Below, piece after piece: positions 1 through 9,381 of a stretch of 64,000 nucleotides of DNA. Both the position numbers and the translations under genes were made by a program. The DNA lies in NCBI RefSeq assembly GCF_003343245.1, contig NZ_CP024901.1, positions 4,588,001 through 4,652,000 of the forward strand, in the 5' to 3' direction. Position 1 is the stretch's first letter; each line of letters begins with the position of its first letter. The notes beneath the pieces are model-generated. The model searched no databases, was not told the DNA's origin, and saw nothing but the letters and a program-made list of their open reading frames with translations. Origin of the DNA: Photorhabdus laumondii subsp. laumondii (GTDB lineage: Bacteria; Pseudomonadota; Gammaproteobacteria; Enterobacterales; Enterobacteriaceae).

Positions 1-1635
1 GAAATTTCTCTTTCAGATAAACCCGCTCTTGAACTATTTGTGCAACAAAACCAATCGGCTCATCGGCTTTGCCAAACTCAATTAACCGAATTTGAACTGG
101 CAGAAAAAACGTACCAGAAAACAGAAAAAACAGTGACCGCTCATCAAGAATACGTTAAAGAAATTGAACGAAATATTGAACTGAGTAAGCATCAACACAA
201 TATACTGAAAAAACAGTTATCTGAATTGCAACCAGAGATACAACAACAGCAGCATAAACTAACTGATGTCATCGAAAAAATGACGTCAGAATTACAGCAA
301 TATAATTTATCCCTGCCAATGCTGAATGATACTGAAAACTGGCTGCAACAACGTAGAGAAGAGTGGCAGATATACCAAAACTGTCATGAAAACTGGCAAC
401 AGATCCAAAAAGAAGAAGCGGTCATTCAAAATCAAATTGAATCATTGCATAAACAGAAAGAAGAATATCTCTCCCATCTAAATAGGCTTAATCAAACAGC
501 TCAACAACAGAAACAGCAACTCGCAGAGACACAACAACAGCGCCAACAACTATTTGGTGAACAATCCGTTACGGAAATCACTCAGGCATTACAACAACAA
601 TCTCAAAAGCTTGAGGAAATGCACAAACAAGCATTGTCACATCTGCAACAAGCGCAATCCAGCATCAACCAACTGACCGGTGCCATTCATGAGACAGAAA
701 AAAACGATAACCAGTCTGAGCAACAAAAACAGCAGGCAGAACAGAATTTCAATGCTGCATTAGCAAAAAGCCCATTTGCCGATCAGCACGCCGTTGAATC
801 AGCGCTGTTATCGCAAGAGCAACGTAAAGAATTGCGACAACTTAAAGAACAGCTTGAACAACAGCAGATACAAGCCAACGCCCTATGCCAGAAAGCAGCA
901 GAAACCCTGCAACAACATCGGAAAAATCGCCCTGAGTTACTTAATCAATATACAAAATCACAACTGACCGAACAGTTGGAAAACATGACTGATGAGCTAA
1001 AAAGAAACACCTTACAACAAGGAGAGCTGAAAAACCTGCTTGGTAATGATGCAATACGCCGTCAACAGCAAAAATCCTTATTGGAAGAGATCAGCCATTG
1101 CCGACAAAATTATGATGACTGGAGTTATCTTAATAACCTGATTGGTTCGGCTGATGGTGCTAAATTCCGTCGCTTTGCTCAAGGATTAACACTGGATCAT
1201 TTGGTTCATCTCGCCAATCAACGGCTGAAAAAATTGCACGGACGCTACGATTTGCAACGTAAAAACAGTGATGGTCTTGAACTACAAGTGGTTGATACCT
1301 GGCAAGCCGATGCTATTCGTGATACCAAAACGCTTTCCGGTGGCGAAAGTTTTCTGGTCAGCCTCGCCCTGGCTTTAGCACTATCTGATTTAGTCAGCAA
1401 TAAAACCTGTATTGATTCACTGTTCCTGGATGAAGGCTTTGGCACACTTGATCCAGAAACCCTTGATATTGCTCTTGATGCACTGGATCATTTAAATGCT
1501 TCCGGTAAAACCATAGGTGTTATCAGCCACATTGAAGCTATGAAAGAACGGATACCTGTACAGATTAAGGTTAAAAAAATTAATGGGCTTGGGATAAGTA
1601 AACTCTCACCTGAGTTTCGTTATGATCAACAATAG
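1..1635 (+). CDS. sbcC: SbcC, exonuclease large subunit (5'-truncated by window)
   Basis: C-terminal part of SbcC, the SMC/Rad50-like ATPase that works with SbcD to cleave hairpins and process DNA ends. The frame is open from base 1, so the start lies outside the window. Residues up to about 350 form a Gln/Glu/Lys-rich coiled coil, as expected of the long arm. The C-terminal ATPase half follows, with the ABC signature TLSGGESF and a Walker B segment LFLDEGFGTLD, then the D-loop and the SHIEAMKERIP switch region. No frame disruption is seen. In E. coli sbcC is downstream of sbcD and near rdgC; here rdgC is about 20 kb away, so accessory DNA separates them. Confidence 0.95.
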   Translation, partial: EISLSDKPALELFVQQNQSAHRLCQTQLTEFELAEKTYQKTEKTVTAHQEYVKEIERNIELSKHQHNILKKQLSELQPEIQQQQHKLTDVIEKMTSELQQYNLSLPMLNDTENWLQQRREEWQIYQNCHENWQQIQKEEAVIQNQIESLHKQKEEYLSHLNRLNQTAQQQKQQLAETQQQRQQLFGEQSVTEITQALQQQSQKLEEMHKQALSHLQQAQSSINQLTGAIHETEKNDNQSEQQKQQAEQNFNAALAKSPFADQHAVESALLSQEQRKELRQLKEQLEQQQIQANALCQKAAETLQQHRKNRPELLNQYTKSQLTEQLENMTDELKRNTLQQGELKNLLGNDAIRRQQQKSLLEEISHCRQNYDDWSYLNNLIGSADGAKFRRFAQGLTLDHLVHLANQRLKKLHGRYDLQRKNSDGLELQVVDTWQADAIRDTKTLSGGESFLVSLALALALSDLVSNKTCIDSLFLDEGFGTLDPETLDIALDALDHLNASGKTIGVISHIEAMKERIPVQIKVKKINGLGISKLSPEFRYDQQ

Positions 1636-2015
1636 CGGAAAACAATAAATAAAAAGTATTTCCAAAGTGAACTGAATGCCGCCATTTTTTCCTTGAAAGG
1701 GTACGCCCGCCAACATAAGGCGGGAAGGAAATTTCGATAAAGCATTACTTGCTGGTTTTGAATGTACTGCGTGACTTGCTCTTGCCAACATATACCCTAT
1801 GGATTAATTTCACAGGTAATAAGGAATATGCAATAGGAATAATAACTACTACAACAGAACGAGTATTTGTTTCCACAAACAACTCACCTAATCGCGCTCC
1901 CCATGTTATTAGGGTGTCATTTCGTCCTCTATAAAGTTGCTTGAGTATGACCGGTTTCAGCTTCGCCGGGCAAACGTAAAAGTCCCTCGTATAGCCATCA
2001 TCCTGAATAAGAACA
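1636..2015. other. Intergenic stretch after sbcC, no convincing gene
   Basis: This holds a GC-rich hairpin at 1706-1724 (cccgcc/ggcggg, no T-run on the sbcC side). At 1791-1805 there is an isolated 15-nt sequence (tataccctatggatt) identical to the left tip of the ERIC repeats, but the rest of an ERIC is absent. Overlapping open frames on both strands have no recognisable product or ribosome binding site. Confidence 0.5.
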
Positions 2016-2044
2016 AAAATGCCGATCTTGAACATCGGCATTTT
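2016..2044 (-). terminator. Rho-independent terminator of the rpn-like gene
   Basis: Perfect inverted repeat aaaatgccgat / atcggcatttt with a 7-nt loop. It has an A-run on one side and a T-run on the other, so it can work in both directions. It lies about 20 bp past the stop codon of the minus-strand gene at 2066-2980. Confidence 0.8.
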
Positions 2045-2065
2045 GCTGTAAAAGAGGAGAATAAT

Positions 2066-2980
2066 TTAATGCTTTAACGCTTCAATTTTATCCCGGCTCA
2101 AACCAGTACTGGTGACAATAATGTCCAAACTCACGCCATGCCGTAACAAGGCACAAGCCGTTTCCAGTTTACCTTCTTCTCTACCTTCAACTCGGCCTTC
2201 AACTCGGCCTTGTTCGCGCCCTTTTTGTTCAAGCTGTTCTGCAATAGTCATCAACATCGTTTCATGCTCCGGAGATTGTTCAATCAGTTGATGGACAAAT
2301 TGTGAGAGATCCGGCGTATGTCCATTCAGTAAAATATAGCGTAACACCACATTGCGCTGCTCAGTTGTATTATACCCCGCATTCAAAAGTTTCACCAATT
2401 GAGGGACCCATTCCAGCATATCCCGGCAGCGAATATGTTTTTGCACCAGTTCCATCAGGGCTACCCCTTTATGTGTCAGGATCTCTTCATCGCTGAGCAC
2501 ACTGACGTCCACCAACGGAAACTCCTGGCAGTATAAGCGGGCAGCCTGTTCAGGGAACGTAAAACAATCCAGCCACCGGTTTGAGTAAGGATAAGGACGA
2601 ACCTCACCATGATAAAACAGCAAAGGCACCACCAAAGGGAGTTCAGTATGACCTTTTTTCAGGTGGGCCGCCATAGCTGACATGGCATAACCCATCAACC
2701 GCCAGGCCATCAACGGGTCAGGAGTGGACTGATGCTCAATCAGGCAATAGATATAACCTTGTCCCCGAGCTGTTTCAACCGAGTACAGCACATCACTGTG
2801 CAGTTGACGTAAATGCCGGTCCACAAAACTGCCGGGTTCCAGTTTCAATGTGGCTAAGTCACACAACGACTGGACCTCTTCCGGCAGATAAAGGTATAAG
2901 AATTCCCTAGCCGTTTCAGGCTGCGTTAAAAAATATTTGAATAATACATCATGGTGAGGCCGTTTTTCTTTCTTTGCCAC
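2066..2980 (-). CDS. Rpn family recombination-promoting nuclease / putative transposase
   Basis: 304-residue protein of the Rpn (RpnA-E) family, PD-(D/E)XK endonucleases that promote RecA-independent recombination in E. coli. The family start is visible (HHDVLFKYFL), followed by the nuclease core with D63 (SDVLYSVE) and E82/Q84 (LIEHQS). The C-terminus (about 255-275) is a low-complexity charged run of GREQG/GRVEG/GREEG units, partly encoded by a 12-bp direct duplication, which is common in this family. The start is GTG at 2980. The ribosome binding site is poor, and an octanucleotide tandem array begins only 12 bp upstream, so expression may depend on repeat number. A terminator follows at 2016-2044. 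Confidence 0.88.
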   Translation of the reverse strand: MAKKEKRPHHDVLFKYFLTQPETAREFLYLYLPEEVQSLCDLATLKLEPGSFVDRHLRQLHSDVLYSVETARGQGYIYCLIEHQSTPDPLMAWRLMGYAMSAMAAHLKKGHTELPLVVPLLFYHGEVRPYPYSNRWLDCFTFPEQAARLYCQEFPLVDVSVLSDEEILTHKGVALMELVQKHIRCRDMLEWVPQLVKLLNAGYNTTEQRNVVLRYILLNGHTPDLSQFVHQLIEQSPEHETMLMTIAEQLEQKGREQGRVEGRVEGREEGKLETACALLRHGVSLDIIVTSTGLSRDKIEALKH

Positions 2981-2992
2981 AATCTGTTTCTC

Positions 2993-3040
2993 TATTTATC
3001 TATTTATCTATTTATCTATTTATCTATTTATCTATTTATC
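2993..3040. repeat. Octanucleotide tandem array, 6 perfect copies
   Basis: Six perfect copies of TATTTATC, plus partial units on both sides, lie directly upstream of the GTG start of the minus-strand nuclease gene, in its 5' leader or promoter. A perfect short tandem repeat of this kind is prone to slippage. Confidence 0.95.
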
Positions 3041-3434
3041 TATTAGTCATCGCCACTTATTATAAAAGCTATAATATCTCTGGAAAACTCGCAATCAAGT
3101 TACAAAAAACATTTTCCCAGATTTTCTCAGGCAAGTCTTTACCGAATGCATTAATATAAGATGCCTAAAGAATCAAATACCAGCAAAGAAAAAACGAGGA
3201 AACATTATATTTACAACAACTACTCAATGAAAGTTATTGGTAGATTCACATAATAAGTGCAACATCGTTAATCCGGAAGTAAACATACTCGTATTCCCTT
3301 AAATCATTTTCTTGAGGGTTTTTATACCTATTTACCATAATAAATTATTTAATTACTTTATAAAAAAGTTTATTTTCCGATTGAAAACGTTATTAAAGCC
3401 AGTCCCTTTAAGAAAACAGATTGTCTGATTAATC

Positions 3435-3561
3435 TATACTCTATGGATTTCAAGATGCATCGCGACGGCAAGGGAGTCAATCCCCGGGAGCATAGATAAC
3501 TATGTGACCGGGGTGAGCGAGTGCAGCCAACAAAGAGGCAACTTGAAGGATAACGGGTATA
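3435..3561 (+). repeat. ERIC repeat, full length (127 bp)
   Basis: Begins tatact (one change from tataccc), ends gggtata, and contains the ERIC core (ccccgggagcatagataac, ccggggtgagcgagtg, agccaacaaagaggcaac). Confidence 0.93.
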
Positions 3562-4566
3562 TTCATATTGTTATTTATTTTCCCTGATTACATAAGCATT
3601 AACAGAGTCAAGTTTTTTCACTGATGGATTTATGATGGACAGGTTTTAAACTGTTATTAAAACACATTGTTTTAACATCGGATTTTAAGCGATATAAAAT
3701 TTTAAATGGTATTTTTACCACTTTCGACGGCCGATTTCTGTTAAGTTTAATCATACTCGCTATTCATTTTTACTGATCATGATAATCACTTATCTGTTTA
3801 ATCATTCATTCTTTTTTATCCATTATTTCCCAACGCGCACTAATACTGACCCTATTTTACCGACAATCTTGAGTGGTTTTAATAAGCCACACCCTTTATT
3901 TTTTGATAAATCAGCCAGTAAATGGCCTGATGATATAAGGATATCCCTTTATGTTTTTTCAGATAATTAACTCAACTATTATAACTTAAACCCTATTAAA
4001 CTAATCTATCAACCAATTTTTTATTGCGTTATTTTTATAGATTTTCTCGCAAAATAACAACGAAAAAGCATCTGAATATCCTCTTGTTAGTTATATAAAA
4101 TTTTTAATAGCTCCGTATTATCACTTTTAAATAGTTGTATCAGGTTAGGTAAACGTAAAATAATCGGAGGATAGCATTGCCGATAAATGTATTAAATATG
4201 ACAGAGAGTCAGCCGTTTTTTAGCCACTCTGTATTTTTTAAATCTGGTATTAATGAATGCACCTGTTTTTTTCAATCCTTAACTAACTAATCACCGATAA
4301 AAAGCAGCTTGCAATTGCCCATAAGTGAACATGCAAGTAAAAAGATAAGTTTAACCTTGTTAAAAACATGATAAACCGGCCTGGAACAGGTAAATAATTC
4401 TATTTTCCATCTCGTATTTAACGATGCCATTTTCATTAAACTGATACTTTCCATTTAACTGATACTTGGTTTTTTTCATTTTTACTTTAATAATTCTATA
4501 TTCCTTTTTCTACACTTAAAAAACAGAAAGAGTAAATGATGTGTTAATGGCATTAAAATCAACGCA

Positions 4567-4692
4567 TATACCCTATGGATTTCAAGATCATCGCGACGGT
4601 AAGGAAGTGAATCCCCGGGAGCATAGATAACTATGTGACCGGGGTGAGCGAGTGCAGCCAACAAAGAGGCAACTTGAAAGATAACGGGTATA
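4567..4692 (+). repeat. ERIC repeat, 126 bp
   Basis: Same sequence as the other copies, with a single-base deletion near the left end (caagatcatcgcg instead of caagatgcatcgcg). Bounded by tataccc and gggtata. Confidence 0.93.
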
Positions 4693-4983
4693 TTTCTTTA
4701 ATCATCTTTAATGATCTTAATCTGGTTAACCTGAAATTTTATCGGCTTTATTTAACGATTATCTCTGATTTCACATAAATTTCATTACATCCCTGTAAAA
4801 TAAACTTAAAACCTGCTTTTCCTGATTTTTTCTCTTCCAATGCTAATATAGCATCGAATTTTTTATCCTCTGAAAAATAACCTTAACCACTTCTTTTTAT
4901 CTTTGATGATTAAAGTTTTTACCTGTTCTTTCATAATACGCTTGCCAATTTCTTCCAGATTTTAAAACTACACTGACAGATAA

Positions 4984-5031
4984 TTAACGATTTAACGATT
5001 TAACGATTTAACGATTTAACGATTTAACGAT
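4984..5031. repeat. Octanucleotide tandem array, 6 perfect copies
   Basis: Six perfect copies of TTAACGAT followed by a half unit. Intergenic, about 200 bp downstream of the last gene of the biosynthetic locus. Confidence 0.95.
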
Positions 5032-5237
5032 TTAATTTTAATGGTTTAATAGATTAAAAGCCATGTAATAAGTCACTTACAACTATTTATAAACCTTAAC
5101 CGCCCAACTAACTCACCGGCGGCTAAGGTTACTCATACAATTATCTATGTCTCTATTACTGTAAAAAATTCTCTCACTAAAATGAAAGTCCCAGTAGCCT
5201 GGGCAAAATCGAAAAAACACCGCGATATTACGACGGA

Positions 5238-5987
5238 TTAATCCGCAGTAACCAGTTCCAGTATTTGCTGCCTGACATGCTCGAAAATGAGTTCGCCAAT
5301 CTCCGCACTCGAACCGGATGTTTTAGAAAGAACGCCTCTCGTTGAAAATTCTTTTTTAATCGGTACTTGATAGATCCCTGCACGTGGAGGTTTATCGTGA
5401 TCAGGTCGCTCCGCTCTCACTAAATCCGGGCGTAAATGCAACATTAAACTCGTTTCTGTTAACCCTGCATGCTCAGCATGCCAACCGGGAAAATCAACTA
5501 AATGTTCACGAGTCCAATCATCAGATACCAAACTCCACCAGCTAAATACGATAACGGAACGATCGTTAAAATGCCCTTCTGCCCGTAATGCATCTACTGC
5601 TTCGAAAATAAAACCTTCATTCTCAAAATGACCATTAATGATCACCAGTTGCTTAAAGGGTAGTGAACACAAGCTCTTAATGGTTCGGCTGATATAAGCG
5701 GTAAATGTTGATCCATCCAGGTAAACTGTGCCGGGAAATTCAAGCCCTCCACCACTCTGTGGCAATGATCTGGCAGACACCGGCTGTACCGGTAAGGTGA
5801 AACCATTAATATCCTCCGCCAACACGCGGGCAAAGGCTTCTGGGATCACGGAATCCACATTCAACGGCAGATGAGGCCCATGCTGTTCAATCCCGCCAAT
5901 CGGCCATATCAATGTCTTACCTTCAACTGCGGTTAAAACCTGCTCACTGGTCAGTTCCGCAAACTCTCTAATTTTTTTATTATTCAT
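5238..5987 (-). CDS. Creatininase-family metal-dependent amidohydrolase
   Basis: 249-residue protein of the creatininase family, binuclear metal enzymes that open cyclic amides or amidines (creatinine to creatine) or act on formamido and peptide bonds, as in MftE. The metal site is complete: E34 and H36 in GGIEQHGPHLPL, D45, and H120/E122 in INGHFEN. As I recall these are the same residue numbers as in Pseudomonas creatininase. The HAEHAGLTETS segment near 170-180 is also conserved. The start is ATG 5987, with AAGGGA eight bases upstream. It is the last gene of a minus-strand run, 17 bp after the flavoprotein gene, so probably cotranscribed. A role in tailoring or recycling a cyclic ureido or guanidino compound is inference. 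Confidence 0.85.
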   Translation of the reverse strand: MNNKKIREFAELTSEQVLTAVEGKTLIWPIGGIEQHGPHLPLNVDSVIPEAFARVLAEDINGFTLPVQPVSARSLPQSGGGLEFPGTVYLDGSTFTAYISRTIKSLCSLPFKQLVIINGHFENEGFIFEAVDALRAEGHFNDRSVIVFSWWSLVSDDWTREHLVDFPGWHAEHAGLTETSLMLHLRPDLVRAERPDHDKPPRAGIYQVPIKKEFSTRGVLSKTSGSSAEIGELIFEHVRQQILELVTAD

Positions 5988-6004
5988 GATGTTATCCCTT
6001 TTCC

Positions 6005-6874
6005 TCATCCTTTTTCTGACGTCATGACTTGCGTATATTCATGAACAATGCGCTGCAATGTTTTATACATATGCCGATGAAGCGCGGTATAAACCTGCAC
6101 CGTATTCGCCCCTGCCAGTAGGTATTCATGAACATCATTACCATCCTGTACGCCTCCCGACCCAAGTATTGGAATCGTCACCCCTCGCTTACGCAGGTTA
6201 TAAATAGCGGCAAGCACCATTGGTTTAATCCCCGGCCCAGAGTATCCGCAAACCCCATTAAGCAGCGCTTCACCATTCGCTGTGTCGAATGCAATTCCTG
6301 AAATGGTATCGCTCAAAGTTATCGCATCAGCCCCCCCTTCTACCGCAGCTTGAACACGCCCATACAAATTATCGCCAAGCGAGAGTTTGACCGCAAAAGG
6401 GGTGTTCGTTCGCTCCTTCACCACTTTAGTGTAGTTGAATACTCGTTCTGGTGTATCTTCCGTGAAGTCGTCCGCATGCAAGCATGAAATGCCTAACTCC
6501 AAAGGGGCATCGGTCACTGCCGAAATACGAACAGCCAATGAAGCTAACGCCTCAGGTGATTCCGCATGGATAGAAACGATCACCGGAAGTTGTTCTTCCT
6601 TAAATTCACGGAGAAGTGTTAACCAATATTCAACGGTTTTCTTCGAATATGTCGTATTGTTCAGCATCCCTGTACTGAATAAATAGGTCTTTTCTGTATG
6701 CAATTTTTCCGAGCGCGGATAAATCGTTTTTGTCACAACCGCCCCTGCGCCGTGAGCGATAAACTGGCGAATATTTTTAGCTTGATCAGAAAGCAGACCC
6801 GACCCAACAATAATTGGGTTTTTTATCTTCATTCCTAAAACATCATAGGTTGGTTCAATAACTCGATTTTCCAT
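6005..6874 (-). CDS. Dihydroorotate-dehydrogenase-like flavoprotein
   Basis: 289-residue TIM-barrel protein of the class 1 dihydroorotate dehydrogenase / dihydropyrimidine dehydrogenase (PreA-like) superfamily. N-terminal signature: GMKIKNPIIVGSGLLSD. FMN-phosphate site near the C-terminus: GSGGVQDGNDVHEYLLAGAN followed by TVQVYTAL. The AVKLSL segment corresponds to the conserved barrel lysine. The usual substrate-binding and catalytic loop (N-x-S-x-P-N) is replaced by GISCLHADDF, so the substrate is probably not orotate. The start is ATG 6874 with GGAG upstream. It sits between the deoxyribosyltransferase-like and creatininase-like genes in a tight unit. Confidence 0.82.
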   Translation of the reverse strand: MENRVIEPTYDVLGMKIKNPIIVGSGLLSDQAKNIRQFIAHGAGAVVTKTIYPRSEKLHTEKTYLFSTGMLNNTTYSKKTVEYWLTLLREFKEEQLPVIVSIHAESPEALASLAVRISAVTDAPLELGISCLHADDFTEDTPERVFNYTKVVKERTNTPFAVKLSLGDNLYGRVQAAVEGGADAITLSDTISGIAFDTANGEALLNGVCGYSGPGIKPMVLAAIYNLRKRGVTIPILGSGGVQDGNDVHEYLLAGANTVQVYTALHRHMYKTLQRIVHEYTQVMTSEKG

Positions 6875-6970
6875 CGTCACTCCACAAATTACCCATTCAA
6901 GCAAACTCGCTATTAACCCGCCTTTCCATTCAATAGAAAGGCGGTATATCCTCAAAAAGGTGATCAATAG

Positions 6971-7459
6971 CTACTCAACTGCAAAATTCCTGAAAATCTC
7001 GCCAATCTGTCCCGGATTTTGACGGAAATCGTGAATATCCAATTTCGACACGTTGCAAATATGCTCTAATCCCTTTAACAAATGACTACCACCATTCACA
7101 ATCGGTAGTTGAGTGATCAACAAGACGGGCCGTTTCAGAGCAGAGGCCCAACCAAGTTCAATATGTGTACCGTCAGTACGCAGTAATTCATCACCTTGAT
7201 GAACCGGAAGAATCGGCATGAAAAAATCACACTGCTGCATCCATTGGAAATCCCGTTTCGATACCATATCTGGCGTATAACTAGGTGTATCAATGCCAAA
7301 TTTCTCAGTCAAATGCGCCGAAAATACATTACCATTCAATGCCTTCACCGTCTTAATCGCCAGTTGGATAGTCGTTCTCAACTCCTCATGAAAACCGTTA
7401 TCACAAATTGCAAATTGAATCGGCCCACCAACGAAAACACTTTTATTTGCCAACGGCAT
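6971..7459 (-). CDS. Nucleoside 2-deoxyribosyltransferase-like / nucleotide N-glycosidase
   Basis: 162-residue protein with the nucleoside 2-deoxyribosyltransferase fold. It opens with SVFVGGPIQF, continues CDFFMPILP, and carries the catalytic-glutamate helix GTHIELGWASAL (E101). The superfamily includes true transferases and the CMP hydrolases (BlsM, MilB) that feed free pyrimidine bases into peptidyl-nucleoside antibiotics. Which of these applies cannot be told from sequence alone. The start is ATG 7459 behind AAGGGG. It is the first of three consecutive small-molecule enzymes downstream of the ACP-aminotransferase gene. Confidence 0.75.
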   Translation of the reverse strand: MPLANKSVFVGGPIQFAICDNGFHEELRTTIQLAIKTVKALNGNVFSAHLTEKFGIDTPSYTPDMVSKRDFQWMQQCDFFMPILPVHQGDELLRTDGTHIELGWASALKRPVLLITQLPIVNGGSHLLKGLEHICNVSKLDIHDFRQNPGQIGEIFRNFAVE

Positions 7460-7588
7460 AACGTTCCCCTTAATTTTCATTACTCAACAGACTATGAGCC
7501 GTCGTTTCAGAACATCGAACTCAGCACAGCCAGAGGATAGGATGCTTAATCATTCAATAAGTTATTGCTCACAACAGGCCAGTTTGAT

Positions 7589-9331
7589 CTAGCTATATCG
7601 AGGAAGCAGGTTGTTTTCCTCAAGTTCATCCAAACTATCCACAAATGCCAAATAAACTTTTTCCAGATGAGTGTCATCATGCGCATCAGAGATAAACCAG
7701 CAACGCCATTCCCAAATATAAACCCCTCTCATCAATAGGTTGTAGTAAAGCAAATCCATGTTGTCGCGATGCATTAATCTAAAAAATGAGGAAAATGATC
7801 TTGCCTCGATAGGAACCCGACGGCTTAAGAACAGTTGGTTCAAACGTGAAACAAACGATTCAGTACGCTGAGTCAGTACCTTGGTAAAAGTTTCCCCTCT
7901 CCTCTTGATCTCTTGCAAAGTGGCTTTCGCAGCAGTCATGCAAAGCGGATGTTGAAAATAGGTCCCACCAAAGAATGTCGGCTCCGCTGCGGGGAAACTA
8001 TCATCGTTGAAATTCCAGTTTCCACCGTCAATCGAATCAAGCATCTTCTTCCTACCCGTAATGACGCCCAGTGGCATCCCACCCCCTATCGTTTTGCCAT
8101 AGATCACAATATCTGCCTCAATACCGAATAACCCCTGGATACCCGCTGGATGAGATCTGAAACCTGTCACGATTTCGTCAAATATCAGCAGAATATCTAA
8201 CTCCCTGGTCACTCGACGCAAATGTCGCAAATAATCTGGATTGCTCAATCCTGGGTCACGCGTTGGTACAGGTTCTACCAGCACCGCAGCGATATCAGTT
8301 CTATTGGTTTTGAGAAACTCAATTGCCTCATTGGAACCAAACCCAAACACCGAAACATCAGCAACCATATTTTCAGGTATGCCCACCGAAACGGGTTTTG
8401 TCGCATTAGCTTCATCATAGTCACCCGCTCTAGCCAGTACGGCATCCCAATGCCCGTGGTAACTGCTAGAAAAGAGCACAATATGATTACGGCGAGTGAG
8501 CGCCCGTGCTGCCCGAACCGCATTCATCACCGCTTCTGTTCCACTATTGACGAAAGCAACGCGATCCATGCCGGTAATCTCTTTGATAAGTTCAGCCACC
8601 TCTAAGCCTATCTCATGCCGAGTTCCCAAACCAAAACTGTTGTCTATTTGTTGAGTGAGCGCTTTAACTACAAAGGGTGGGCTATGGCCAAACAAATGCG
8701 CACCAAACCCCATCGTCATATCAATGTAATCATTACCATCAATATCCTTGACAACAGGTCCGGCAAATTTGGTGCAGACAATCGGGTAAAGTAGCTCTTT
8801 TATCGAGAGTTTAAAGCCAATTCCAGAACGGCTATCGGCAATATTTTTACGTACCGCTACCGAATGAATTTTTGATTTAATCGTTCGCTCGTTATATTCA
8901 GATATAAATGAAGCCAGATACTTTTTTCTCTCCTCAGATTCAATCGATGGTGCACTTCTCAACATCCATTGGAAAAAGCGTTCTTTATTAATCGGTGGAA
9001 TATCTGACGTATCGGATTGTTCAGACCTTTTTTCCTGATCAGACAAGACGGGTTGAGTAACCGAATGGTTATCTTCCACAACCCTGTTTTTACCCACCAT
9101 CAAGATATATTCACTGAGTTGACGAACTGTTTGTAATTCTGCGAAAAATTGCCGCACTGAAAGTTTTACACCAAATTGTTTATGGATGGGCTCTAATGCT
9201 TCGAATAACAAGAGTGATTCCGCCCCCAATTCAACCAGCGGTATTTCTAGTTTTATCTCTTCTTTCGATAAACCAAATGTCTCTGCAAAAATAGTGATTA
9301 TTTCTCTCTGAATAATTTCAATATTACTCAT
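7589..9331 (-). CDS. Acyl carrier protein-aminotransferase fusion (PKS/NRPS type)
   Basis: 580-residue two-domain protein. Residues 1-80 are a carrier domain with the phosphopantetheine serine S39 in ELGAESLLLFEAL. After a polar linker (about 85-115), residues 120-575 are a class III PLP aminotransferase of the glutamate-1-semialdehyde type: NSGTEAVMNAVRAARA, D385 in LLIFDEIVTG, and K413 in YGKTIGGGMPLG. This ACP-AMT order is the one that aminates a carrier-bound beta-ketoacyl chain in mycosubtilin/iturin-type lines. A 48-codon PKS fragment lies just upstream (9382-9528), so this gene was probably once the end of a KS-AT-ACP-AMT module. It looks intact, with AGGTTG before ATG 9331. Confidence 0.88.
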   Translation of the reverse strand: MSNIEIIQREIITIFAETFGLSKEEIKLEIPLVELGAESLLLFEALEPIHKQFGVKLSVRQFFAELQTVRQLSEYILMVGKNRVVEDNHSVTQPVLSDQEKRSEQSDTSDIPPINKERFFQWMLRSAPSIESEERKKYLASFISEYNERTIKSKIHSVAVRKNIADSRSGIGFKLSIKELLYPIVCTKFAGPVVKDIDGNDYIDMTMGFGAHLFGHSPPFVVKALTQQIDNSFGLGTRHEIGLEVAELIKEITGMDRVAFVNSGTEAVMNAVRAARALTRRNHIVLFSSSYHGHWDAVLARAGDYDEANATKPVSVGIPENMVADVSVFGFGSNEAIEFLKTNRTDIAAVLVEPVPTRDPGLSNPDYLRHLRRVTRELDILLIFDEIVTGFRSHPAGIQGLFGIEADIVIYGKTIGGGMPLGVITGRKKMLDSIDGGNWNFNDDSFPAAEPTFFGGTYFQHPLCMTAAKATLQEIKRRGETFTKVLTQRTESFVSRLNQLFLSRRVPIEARSFSSFFRLMHRDNMDLLYYNLLMRGVYIWEWRCWFISDAHDDTHLEKVYLAFVDSLDELEENNLLPRYS

Positions 9332-9381
9332 ATCAACCTCACTTTCCTCAAAATGAAGACGATCTCTACCGTTTTTACAGC

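Larger units (their letters stand above)
3041..5237. other. 2.2-kb AT-rich non-coding region
   Basis: No credible coding sequence. It contains two ERIC repeats and a second octanucleotide array, listed separately. Short frames (for example around 3779-3970) lack ribosome binding sites and family features. The composition (long A/T runs, many TAA/TTA) suggests decayed or inserted DNA. Confidence 0.6.

Noticed and set aside
1745..2041. 98-codon open frame on the minus strand (and an overlapping 61-codon frame on the plus strand)
   Set aside because: The minus frame starts inside the terminator hairpin of the rpn-like gene and lacks a ribosome binding site; neither frame shows a family pattern.
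2974..3159. Open frame with repeated SIYLFIY
   Set aside because: It is the translation of the octanucleotide array; not a real gene.
4482..4664. Open frame on the minus strand
   Set aside because: It reads through the ERIC repeat; the same frame appears in other ERIC copies.
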